Source: an uncultured Bacteroidota bacterium (GTDB lineage Bacteria; Bacteroidota; Bacteroidia; Chitinophagales; LD1). Taken from it: a DNA stretch of 32,133 nucleotides. Below are positions 25,298 to 32,133 of this stretch, in pieces (position 1 is the stretch's first letter; every line of letters begins with the position of its first letter). The stretch spans positions 1 to 32,133 of the forward strand of contig CALAYL010000009.1 of the NCBI GenBank assembly GCA_937894725.1, read 5' to 3'. The position numbers and the translations under genes were made by a program. Under the pieces are notes generated by a model that saw only the letters and a list, made by a program, of their open reading frames with translations, searched no databases and was not told the origin of the DNA.

Positions 25298-28200
25298 ATG
25301 TCAAACTTTGTACATCTCCACAGCCACTCCCAGTATTCGCTCCTCGATGGTGCAGCTGATATCAAATCAATGTACAAAAAAGCCCATGAGGATGGGATGA
25401 AAGGTCTTGCTATTACTGACCACGGCAATATGTTTGGTGTATTTCAATTTGTAGCAGAAGCCAACAAATACGATAAAAAGATAAAGCCAATTGTAGGCTG
25501 TGAGTTTTATGTAGTCGAAGATAGATACAGAAAACAGTTTACTAAAGAAGATAAGGACAAGCGCTACCACCAACTCATGCTGGCTAAAAATGCAGATGGC
25601 TACAAAAACCTTGTAAAACTTTGTTCCCTAGGTTACATTGATGGATTGTATGGCAAATATCCACGTATCGACAAACGATTGATAGAACAATATCACCATG
25701 GCTTGATAGCGACTACATGCTGCATAGGAGCTGAGGTGCCACAAGCCATTTTGAAACATGGAGAAGAAGAGGCGGAAAAAACATTCCGCTGGTGGCTCGA
25801 TCTTTTCACTCGCGAAAATGGCGAAAAAGACTACTACATTGAGCTTCAGCGACACCATATGCCCGAACAAGAAAAGGTAAACGACATATTGATGAAATGG
25901 GCTAAGAAGTATGATGTAAAAATGATAGCCACCAACGATTCACATTATATCGATCAAAAAGATGCTAATGCGCACGATATTTTGCTTTGTATCAACACAG
26001 GAGAAAAGCAGAGTACGCCTATCATGAAAGACTTTTCGGACGAGGAAGGCTCTAGTAAAGGAAAGCGTTTTGCATTTTACAACGATCAGTTTTATTTCAA
26101 AACTACTGCCGAAATGTCGTCTCTATTTGCTGATGTACCCGAAGCGATAGACAATACACAAGAGATACTCGGCAAAGTGGATCATTTGAACCTTAAAAAA
26201 GACATTTTATTGCCTAACTATCAGCTTCCATCGGGCTTTACAGACCAATGTGAATATCTACGACATATCACCTGGCTAGGTGCCAAAGACCGCTACAAAG
26301 ACCTCACTCCAGAGGCTGAAGAGCGCATCAGTTTTGAGCTAAGTGTGATTGACAAAATGGGATTTGCAGGCTATTTCTTGATAGTAGCCGATTTTATCAA
26401 AGCAGGCAAAGACATAGGCGTATTCGTTGGACCAGGAAGAGGCTCAGCTGCTGGCTCGGTGGTGGCCTACTGCATCGGCATCACAAACATCGACCCGCTG
26501 AAGTACAATCTCCTTTTTGAGCGTTTTTTAAATCCTGATAGAAAGTCTATGCCCGATATAGATACAGACTTTGATGACGAAGGCCGTGATAAAGTGATAG
26601 ACTATGTAGTGAAAAAATATGGCCGAAACCAAGTAGCACAAATCGTGACTTATGGCACTATGGCTGCCAAAATGAGCATCAAAGATGTAGCACGTGTAAT
26701 GGATTTGCCACTTGCCGAATCAAACACTCTCGCCAAACTAGTTCCAGACAAACCCGGCACTAATCTCAATCGAGTACTTTTTGCCCCTTTGGATGGCAAA
26801 GGCTCATTGCGTGAAAAAGAATCGTACAATGCCGATGATATTGACAACATAAAGCAGCTGCGCGAACTCTATAATGGCACAGATCTGCGAGCTGCGGTAC
26901 TCAAAGAAGCCGCAGTATTAGAGGGCTCTGTGCGAAGCACAGGGCTACATGCGGCTGGCATCATCATTGCGCCTAGCGACTTATCCGAAATTTTGCCCGT
27001 GGCCACTTCCAAAGATACCGATCTTTGGATTACGCAAATCGAAGGTAGCAGTATCGAAGATGCAGGGGTTATCAAAATGGACTTTTTGGGATTAAAAACA
27101 CTCACCATTATTAGAGATGCGCTGCGGCTGATTTTACAAAACCATAATATCACTATTGACCTAGATAATTTACCGCTCAATGACCAAAAAACATACGAAC
27201 TTTATCAACGCGCTGAAACCAACGCTACCTTTCAGTTTGAGTCGGCTGGTATGCAAAAATACTTACGTGAATTAAAACCCGATAGATTTGAAGATTTGAT
27301 TGCGATGAATGCCCTCTATCGACCTGGCCCCATGGAATATATCCCCAACTTCATTAAAAGAAAACATGGACTAGAAGCTGTCAGCTACGACCTCCCCGAG
27401 ATGCAAGAATATCTCGAAGAAACCTATGGCATCACCGTATATCAAGAGCAAGTGATGTTGCTTTCACAAAAGCTCGCCAATTTCTCCAAGGGCGATGCTG
27501 ATAGACTGCGAAAAGCGATGGGAAAAAAGAATATCAATGACCTCAATGAAATGAAAGAGAAGTTTCTGGAAAATGGAAAAACAAATGGACACGACACCAA
27601 GATTTTAGAAAAAATATGGGTGGACTGGGAGGCCTTTGCGCAATATGCTTTCAACAAATCACACTCCACCTGCTATGCCCTCGTAGCCTATCAAACTGCT
27701 TACCTTAAAGCCCATTATCCATCAGAATTTATGGCGGCTGTGTTATCCAACAATCAAGGCAATTTAGAGAAAATCACCTTCTTTATGGAAGAGTCGCGCA
27801 AAATGGGGATTCCTGTTTTGGGACCAGATATAAACGAAAGTGACATCCGTTTTTCAGTCAATAAAAAAGGAGAAATTCGCTATGCACTCTCCGCCATCAA
27901 AGGAGTGGGTGAAGCAGCCGTAGAATCGATAGTAGAAGAACGCACCGCCCATGGGCCTTATGAATCCGTATTTAATTTTGCGAAGCGAGTCAATCAGCGC
28001 ACGGTAAACAAAAAATCGCTCGAGAGCTTAGCGTATGCGGGAGCGTTTGATTCGTTTGAAACATACAGTAGGGCTACTTTTCTCGACCCCGATCCAAAAG
28101 ATGGTATGAATCTGATAGAAAAAATGAGCAAGTATGGCAGCAATGAGCAAAATCAAAAGTCGATGAATCAATCATCGCTTTTTGGCGATATAGGCGACAC

Positions 28201-28882
28201 TGCTATGTCAGAACCTTTGGTCTCAAAATTAGAAGAATGGCCACTGCTTGAAAAGCTAAAAAAAGAAAAAGAAGTGGTGGGTATATATATCAGCGGACAC
28301 CCACTCGATGATTACAAACTGGAGTTTGAGTTTTTTGTAAATACCTCACTTAAAGATATACCCGAGTCGAAACAGAGAGAATTGCGCATAGCAGGCATCA
28401 TATCAAAGACTCAAACACGCACCTCTAAAACAGGCAATCCTTTTGTGCTTTTTACACTCGAAGACTTTGATGGCACAATAGATCTAGCCTTGTTTGGAAA
28501 AGATTATTTTGCGTTTAAAAATTTTGTAGAAACACAGGCGGCTATGCTCTATTTGACGGGCGAAATGAAGCCTAGTTATCGTAACCCTCAGGAAAACGAG
28601 TTTAAGATAAAGTCTATTGAGTTGCTTTCCGACATCAAAGAAAAATTGGCAAAAAATCTTGTTATCCATCTCGACTCTAAAGACATCACCCCTCGTGTGG
28701 TACGTGACTTAATAAATGTGTTTGAAAGTAGTCCGGGCAAAATACCAGTGAAGCTAAAAATCATGGAAAACACAGAAGATATTATGCTCAATGTATATTC
28801 AAAAAAGTTTTTGGTAAGTCCTACAAATGAGCTTTTTATGAGATTGAGAGAAATGGAGGAAGTAAAAGCAAAATTAAATTGA
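25298..28882 (+). CDS. dnaE: DNA polymerase III subunit alpha
   Basis: A 1194-residue replicative polymerase. Residues 1-280 are the PHP domain, with apparent metal ligands intact: His6, His8 and Asp17, Asp41-His42 (ITDHGN), Glu69 (GCEF), His91, Cys141/142, Asp214 and His216 (NDSHY). The polymerase core follows: GPGRGSAAGS (378-387), catalytic Asp420 and Asp422 in MPDIDTDFDDEGRDKV, the third Asp595 in IKMDFLGLKTL, and YRPGPMEYIPNFIKRKHG. Then come the helix-hairpin-helix region (YALSAIKGVGEAAVESI), an OB fold (RIAGIISKTQTRTSKTGNPF) and a tail. The ATG at 25298 begins directly with the PHP motif FVHLHSHS. It stands alone, divergent from amt. The next gene's -33 element overlaps its TGA. Confidence 0.97.
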   Translation: MSNFVHLHSHSQYSLLDGAADIKSMYKKAHEDGMKGLAITDHGNMFGVFQFVAEANKYDKKIKPIVGCEFYVVEDRYRKQFTKEDKDKRYHQLMLAKNADGYKNLVKLCSLGYIDGLYGKYPRIDKRLIEQYHHGLIATTCCIGAEVPQAILKHGEEEAEKTFRWWLDLFTRENGEKDYYIELQRHHMPEQEKVNDILMKWAKKYDVKMIATNDSHYIDQKDANAHDILLCINTGEKQSTPIMKDFSDEEGSSKGKRFAFYNDQFYFKTTAEMSSLFADVPEAIDNTQEILGKVDHLNLKKDILLPNYQLPSGFTDQCEYLRHITWLGAKDRYKDLTPEAEERISFELSVIDKMGFAGYFLIVADFIKAGKDIGVFVGPGRGSAAGSVVAYCIGITNIDPLKYNLLFERFLNPDRKSMPDIDTDFDDEGRDKVIDYVVKKYGRNQVAQIVTYGTMAAKMSIKDVARVMDLPLAESNTLAKLVPDKPGTNLNRVLFAPLDGKGSLREKESYNADDIDNIKQLRELYNGTDLRAAVLKEAAVLEGSVRSTGLHAAGIIIAPSDLSEILPVATSKDTDLWITQIEGSSIEDAGVIKMDFLGLKTLTIIRDALRLILQNHNITIDLDNLPLNDQKTYELYQRAETNATFQFESAGMQKYLRELKPDRFEDLIAMNALYRPGPMEYIPNFIKRKHGLEAVSYDLPEMQEYLEETYGITVYQEQVMLLSQKLANFSKGDADRLRKAMGKKNINDLNEMKEKFLENGKTNGHDTKILEKIWVDWEAFAQYAFNKSHSTCYALVAYQTAYLKAHYPSEFMAAVLSNNQGNLEKITFFMEESRKMGIPVLGPDINESDIRFSVNKKGEIRYALSAIKGVGEAAVESIVEERTAHGPYESVFNFAKRVNQRTVNKKSLESLAYAGAFDSFETYSRATFLDPDPKDGMNLIEKMSKYGSNEQNQKSMNQSSLFGDIGDTAMSEPLVSKLEEWPLLEKLKKEKEVVGIYISGHPLDDYKLEFEFFVNTSLKDIPESKQRELRIAGIISKTQTRTSKTGNPFVLFTLEDFDGTIDLALFGKDYFAFKNFVETQAAMLYLTGEMKPSYRNPQENEFKIKSIELLSDIKEKLAKNLVIHLDSKDITPRVVRDLINVFESSPGKIPVKLKIMENTEDIMLNVYSKKFLVSPTNELFMRLREMEEVKAKLN

Positions 28883-28908
28883 CAAAAAGCTGACTTATAA
28901 TACATTTG
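28879..28908 (+). promoter_or_regulatory. Consensus Bacteroidota promoter for the Bor-like lipoprotein gene
   Basis: TTG (28879-28881), exactly 19 bases, then TACATTTG (28901-28908): a full TTG-N19-TAnnTTTG match. The start of transcription should fall near 28915, about 10 bases before the ATG at 28925. The -33 element overlaps the dnaE stop codon (28880-28882). Confidence 0.8.
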
Positions 28909-28924
28909 CAGCTTAAAACATATA

Positions 28925-29320
28925 ATGAAAAAAATCTTCACTCTCGCCATCCTATCGCTACTCATTTTCAACTCATGCTATGTCAATAGAACGACTGTTG
29001 GCGATGGCCCTACTTCACGACATGGCAATGTACGCTATGATAAAGCGAAACAATTTTATCTTTTTTGGGGCGCAATTGCGGTAGGCAAAGGGCAGCCTGT
29101 AACCCCTACAGATTGTGGGTATCAAATCCGCTCTAGCTTTAATTTTTGGGATGGCTTGATCAACACCATCACTGGCGGAATCTTAGGCACTCGTACCGTG
29201 AGAATACTCGTAAAAAAAGGTAGCCCATGCGACCCTGCTATACAGCGACTCAAAAACAAAGTAGAAAAAGCTAAACTGAAAAAAGAAATCAAGGACGTTC
29301 AACCGCAATTTGAGAACTAA
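28925..29320 (+). CDS. Small lipoprotein, Bor-like
   Basis: A 131-residue lipoprotein. A signal peptide (MKKIFTLAILSLLIFNSC) ends in a relaxed lipobox with Cys18 as the lipidated residue. The centre (FYLFWGAIAVGKGQPV, then DCGYQIRSSFNFWDGLIN and ITGGILGTRTVRI) follows the pattern of the Bor/Iss lipoprotein family: a His/Phe-rich strand, a conserved Cys, F.D.L...IT.GI, then a strand ending near a second Cys. The Bor match is by eye and moderate. The C-terminal 30 residues are a charged helix (RLKNKVEKAKLKKEIKDV) not expected in Bor. Bor confers serum resistance in lysogenic E. coli; no such role is implied here. It has its own consensus promoter. Confidence 0.72.
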   Translation: MKKIFTLAILSLLIFNSCYVNRTTVGDGPTSRHGNVRYDKAKQFYLFWGAIAVGKGQPVTPTDCGYQIRSSFNFWDGLINTITGGILGTRTVRILVKKGSPCDPAIQRLKNKVEKAKLKKEIKDVQPQFEN

Positions 29321-29337
29321 GAACTAGTCATGATTTA

Positions 29338-29460
29338 ATGAAGAAGGATGAAGAAGATCAAGAGAAACTTTGCCAAACCATTTTAGGTACTATTTTAACC
29401 AAAAATAATCTGCATGGAGTTTTTGCATCTTTTGATAGATATATTGACTCCTCCATCTAA
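29338..29460 (+). CDS. Possible 40-residue small ORF
   Basis: ATG at 29338 to TAA at 29458 encodes 40 residues: an acidic, lysine-rich front (MKKDEEDQEKLCQTIL) and a neutral tail ending DRYIDSSI. It lies 17 bases after the Bor-like gene's stop. There is no clear ribosome-binding site, signal peptide or known motif. It may be a real small protein, the remnant of a longer gene, or chance. Confidence 0.2.
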   Translation: MKKDEEDQEKLCQTILGTILTKNNLHGVFASFDRYIDSSI

Positions 29461-29474
29461 TCCTTTTTTTGCTG

Positions 29475-29601
29475 TTACTCCTTCACTATTTTTTTTGCTA
29501 TACAGGTTGCCCTAATTATTTGATAGACTTACAAGATATATCCCTCTAGCCAGATTTCCAATAGCGATGAAGTCCTCTTTTTCAATAATCCCCATTGCTG
29601 T
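29475..29601 (-). pseudogene. Decayed T9SS C-terminal sorting domain (gene remnant)
   Basis: Minus-strand translation gives IGNLARGIYLVSLSNN, a TAG stop (29512-29514), then GNLYSKK, a run of eight A (T8 at 29489-29496), and IVKE-stop once one base of the run is ignored. This aligns without gaps to the live tail of the gene at 29611 (VSQWQRGIYFYELSNS, K, GRVASGK, ICIE-stop). The TAG stands opposite a Lys codon, so AAG to TAG would explain it. With one nonsense and one frameshift change it is dead as a T9SS signal. Only the last part of the domain remains before a further in-frame stop at 29602-29604. It directly follows the live T9SS gene on the same strand. Confidence 0.7.
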
Positions 29602-29610
29602 TTATTATAT

Positions 29611-31170
29611 TTATTCAATACAAATTTTACCACTCGCTACTCGCCCTTTACTGTTGCTAAGTTCATAAAAATAAATCCCACGCTGCCACTGGCTTACAGA
29701 GAGGTTCGTTTCTGTTTGAGTTATCTTCTGCTGATGCGTTTTTTGACCTAGTAGGTTATAAAAACTAATCTCCAAACCTTCAAGGTTTCCAAAACCTTGA
29801 AGGTTTATGTTTAGCCTATCCGATGCAGGATTAGGATAGATACTGAGCGATGTAGCTGGCTGGTCGTAGTATCGAATACTACTGATAAATCTCGTCTCAC
29901 AGCTATCGGCAGTGAGGCAGCCGAGGCTGTCTATCTTCATCAAAAAACCCACTTGATTGCCCAATGTATCTCTACAGCTACCCGTGAGGATATAGCCGCC
30001 ATCGGAAGTGGTGTTATAGCCCGAAAAATGATACCCACCCCACACTCGTTTTGTACCCTGATACATACCATCATAGTGCGCTTCCCAAAGTACTCTGCCA
30101 CTATCATTCATCATCTGCAAATAATCGGAGTTTATCTCAGGGAACACAGCCTTTCTTCCAATGCCCAAAAAACCATTGGGCTTTATTCGGCCATAGCCAA
30201 GATAATCTATCACTTTATAATCATAGACCGAATCGGTGACATTTGCAGAAAGTGGGTCTTTTATCTTTACGCTATCATAGATACCCATACGTATATCCCA
30301 TATTTTGTTCATGTTTTTATCTAGCTTGGCTATCATAGACGGCAACTGATACAGATAACTATAGGGGTTATAGCGTAGATACAATATCTCTTGCTGTGCA
30401 TCATAATCTGCCAAATTTATGGAGTACAAACCATTAGTATTAAGCGGTATGTTTTTTACCCATTGTAGCCCTCCATTTTTGTCTAATTTCAACGCTCTGG
30501 CTACGCTATAAGCTGGCCAAGGACCATAATAATACACTAGCAAGCAGCCACTATCAGGCGTAGCTACGATACCCCCAGGGCGATTGGCATAGCTGGAGGA
30601 GTTGATAGTATAGCGCCATACCTCATTGCCTGCGGTATCTATTTTCATCACTACACAGTCGCTCGATAGATATTGGTTGTTTAAGGTGTCTCTATTGGTC
30701 TCTCCCTGTGCATAGATATAGCTTTCGGGTGAGTAGTCATAAAAATCAAAACTTGTAGGATTTGCAAAGCTATAGTGGTAAACTGCTTGTAAGCCATTAG
30801 TGTCTATTTTTACCATGCAAGGAGTATAGAGCCAACGATATGGATAAGGATATCCAACACGCATAGGAATAAATATGTTGGCTAAAATAGTTTTAAAAGA
30901 GATGCTAATAGAATTAGAAGCAAATTCTGGTCCTGGTGTAATTGGATTTCGAGCAGTATCTATTAATTTATACCCTTGGTATTTACCCATATTATCATAT
31001 GACTCAAGCCCAAAAAAATAGTCTTTTGATGATATAGCATAATATTTATTTTTAATTTCGATAGGCGATTTGAAGAAAGATACTTTTGTTGTATCTCTTA
31101 CAAAAAATGGATTTTGGGCTTCTATTTTAAGAGAATATAAAAAAACAAGAATATAAATAGATTTTTTCAT
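29611..31170 (-). CDS. T9SS-secreted beta-propeller-like protein with type A sorting domain
   Basis: A 519-residue secreted protein. A signal peptide (MKKSIYILVFLYSLKIEAQ) is followed by repeats of the kind VMKIDTAGNEVWRYTI, ALKLDKNGGLQWVKNI and IAKLDKNMNKIWDIRM, and a DGGYILTGS block. These are features of the delta-60/SBBP-like beta-propeller repeats common in secreted Bacteroidota proteins. The C-terminal 80 residues are a T9SS type A sorting domain (LSIYPNPASDRLNI, FYNLLGQ, RGIYFYELSN). Residues encoded by 29774-29806 (NLQGFGNLEGL) derive from a double palindrome that lengthens the first loop of this domain. It follows the gene at 31175 by 4 bases, so the two form an operon. Function is unknown. 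Confidence 0.82.
   Translation of the reverse strand: MKKSIYILVFLYSLKIEAQNPFFVRDTTKVSFFKSPIEIKNKYYAISSKDYFFGLESYDNMGKYQGYKLIDTARNPITPGPEFASNSISISFKTILANIFIPMRVGYPYPYRWLYTPCMVKIDTNGLQAVYHYSFANPTSFDFYDYSPESYIYAQGETNRDTLNNQYLSSDCVVMKIDTAGNEVWRYTINSSSYANRPGGIVATPDSGCLLVYYYGPWPAYSVARALKLDKNGGLQWVKNIPLNTNGLYSINLADYDAQQEILYLRYNPYSYLYQLPSMIAKLDKNMNKIWDIRMGIYDSVKIKDPLSANVTDSVYDYKVIDYLGYGRIKPNGFLGIGRKAVFPEINSDYLQMMNDSGRVLWEAHYDGMYQGTKRVWGGYHFSGYNTTSDGGYILTGSCRDTLGNQVGFLMKIDSLGCLTADSCETRFISSIRYYDQPATSLSIYPNPASDRLNINLQGFGNLEGLEISFYNLLGQKTHQQKITQTETNLSVSQWQRGIYFYELSNSKGRVASGKICIE
29774..29806. repeat. Double palindrome inside a T9SS sorting domain
   Basis: AAACCTTCAAGGTTT (29774-29788), then CCA, then AAACCTTGAAGGTTT (29792-29806). 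Each 15-mer is a perfect palindrome around its central base, and the two are reverse complements of each other. The unit is 33 bases, so it leaves the reading frame intact and adds 11 codons. Its AAACCT/AGGTTT arms recur at 13176-13191. Confidence 0.85.
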
Positions 31171-31174
31171 ATCA

Positions 31175-32133
31175 CTAATTTTTATGGGTGATTGAAAATT
31201 TCAAGGTCTCTACTTTTTCGGTATCTTTATTCTTGACAGATATTAGATATGTACCCGAAGGATATTGGGCTGAACCTAACTCGACTCTTTCCAATAATAT
31301 ATTTTTATAATCGCCAGTATATAGTATCCTACCTTCTGAACTAAAAACACTAAGGTTATAGTTAGCTATTTCTTCACTTGCGATACTTACAAAAATACTT
31401 TCATCGGCAGGTATTGGTGATACAGTGATACTAAATCCTTTTGTCCTTTTTACTTCTTTCCATTCATCTTTGCTTTCTGTCTGTATCTCATCAGCTTCGG
31501 CATCAGGCAGATAAGGGTGATAAGTAGTGTTATTTACCGCATTTATCTTACTAATAGCTTTGAAAGCTATGAAGTCCCCTTTTTCAATATACTTCTTTAA
31601 GTTTGCTTCGCTACACTCATTCACCTCTGAATCTTCATAGTAGTTCGCTAAACGAGCAACTGATGGATGGGTTGATTTTTTCATATCTGTTAATGTTGCC
31701 ATTCGTTCTTTTCCTTTTGCCTGTGCTATTTTCCGCTCTGAGGCAAATAGGGCTATGTTTTCTATAGGTTCAAATTCGTGGAGCAATTTAGTAGCTTCGC
31801 TTTCTTCTCCGTTTTCTATCATCTTATCGTAAGTATATATCACCCAATCTTCTATACTGGCTAATCTTGCAGATAGCTGCCCTTGCCAAATGGCATAAGG
31901 TGATGCTTGACCTTCGAGAAAAGTTTTGAGCATTTGCCAATCTTTAAACTTCAACGCTATATCTGCCGATTTCAATAGAGAAGGTAAATCTACGTCTGCT
32001 CCCCCTTGTTTAGAAAGAATAGCAATGATGATATCATAATTCTCTTCATTTTTCAACAGCGGAATGCAAGCCTTTATCACCTCAGCAGATGCAATAGGGT
32101 TTTCGGATATGTCTATCAGCAGATTAGTAATAT
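31175..32133 (-). CDS. T9SS sorting-domain protein, C-terminal part (5' end beyond the window)
   Basis: The frame is open to the right edge (TNLLIDISENPIASAEVIKA precedes the internal GTG at 32080), so the true start lies outside the window. The visible 300-odd residues begin with an alpha-helical, Leu/Glu/Lys-rich region (about 200 residues) without recognisable motif, then a charged linker (EIQTESKDEWKEVKR) and a T9SS type A-like sorting domain (FSITVSPIPADESIFV, NLSVFSSEGRILYTG, YPSGTYLISVKN). The usual YPNPA motif is altered to VSPIPAD. It is the upstream partner of the gene at 29611 with a 4-base gap. The unseen N-terminal part probably holds the functional domain. Confidence 0.8.
   Translation of the reverse strand, partial: ITNLLIDISENPIASAEVIKACIPLLKNEENYDIIIAILSKQGGADVDLPSLLKSADIALKFKDWQMLKTFLEGQASPYAIWQGQLSARLASIEDWVIYTYDKMIENGEESEATKLLHEFEPIENIALFASERKIAQAKGKERMATLTDMKKSTHPSVARLANYYEDSEVNECSEANLKKYIEKGDFIAFKAISKINAVNNTTYHPYLPDAEADEIQTESKDEWKEVKRTKGFSITVSPIPADESIFVSIASEEIANYNLSVFSSEGRILYTGDYKNILLERVELGSAQYPSGTYLISVKNKDTEKVETLKFSITHKN

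Larger units (their letters stand above)
29321..29610. other. 290-base spacer between convergent genes, mostly gene debris
   Basis: Between the Bor-like gene and the T9SS operon. Beyond the possible 40-residue ORF (29338-29460) and the decayed sorting-domain tail (29475-29601), I see no promoter and no terminator hairpin with a U-tract. The region looks like remains of a former third T9SS gene. Confidence 0.5.

Noticed and set aside
31551..31590. Similarity of this stretch (IEKGDFIAF) to the fossil at 29556-29590 (IEKEDFIAI) as a recent duplication
   Set aside because: The match is about 20 bases and sits in non-equivalent places (helical region versus sorting domain), so it is probably coincidence.
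32078..32080. GTG start of the rightmost T9SS gene
   Set aside because: The frame continues without a stop to the window edge and no signal peptide follows the GTG, so the gene is simply cut by the window.
1..32133. CRISPR array, tRNA or rRNA genes, insertion sequence ends, defence or toxin-antitoxin genes
   Set aside because: I looked on both strands and saw no regularly spaced repeats, tRNA-like T-arm sequences, transposase motifs or known defence domains.

Overview
The window is chromosomal DNA from a low-GC Bacteroidota bacterium. Three signs support this: type IX secretion (T9SS) C-terminal sorting domains, a TonB-dependent receptor with an N-terminal carboxypeptidase-regulatory-like domain, and promoters of the TTG-N19-TAnnTTTG type. 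I cannot place it below phylum. There is no tRNA, rRNA, CRISPR array, insertion sequence, prophage or recognisable defence cassette. Most of the window is tightly packed housekeeping genes between two surface-protein loci.

Left, 1-4164 (minus): the N-terminal 1388 codons of a very large secreted adhesin-like protein that runs off the left edge. It has a DNRLRE-like domain and then a chain of Ig-like repeats. Three of these repeats appear to be interrupted by long jelly-roll-type inserts. A 501-base intergenic region (4165-4665) with two RNA-like hairpins separates it from a conserved helical protein of unknown function.

Middle, 4666-16056: HMG-CoA lyase and trmN (minus); a CREST/ceramidase-like membrane hydrolase with lipoate ligase (plus); a SPOR-like ERM-family protein (minus) whose terminator lies inside lplA; then aldose epimerase, clpS, an acyl-CoA dehydrogenase-SCP2 fusion and ftsY (plus); then rmuC and a small membrane protein (minus). 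HMG-CoA lyase and the isovaleryl-type active site of the dehydrogenase both fit branched-chain (leucine) catabolism, although they are not in one operon.

Right-centre, 16129-28882: proline dehydrogenase (plus); a GT-C-like membrane protein overlapping a FadL-like outer membrane protein; a TonB-dependent receptor; rpe and amt (all minus); then dnaE (plus), with a perfect DnaA box upstream and an apparently metal-competent PHP domain.

Right end, 28925-32133: a Bor-like lipoprotein with a textbook Bacteroidota promoter whose -33 element overlaps the dnaE stop codon, and then a T9SS cluster on the minus strand. The cluster has two live sorting-domain proteins and, directly downstream, the decayed tail of a third. 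One live gene carries an in-frame double palindrome inside its sorting domain.

No single gene cluster looks like a wholly new system. The strongest candidates for something undescribed are the nested Ig/jelly-roll architecture of the adhesin, the palindromic repeat in the T9SS gene, and the ACAD-SCP2 fusion.
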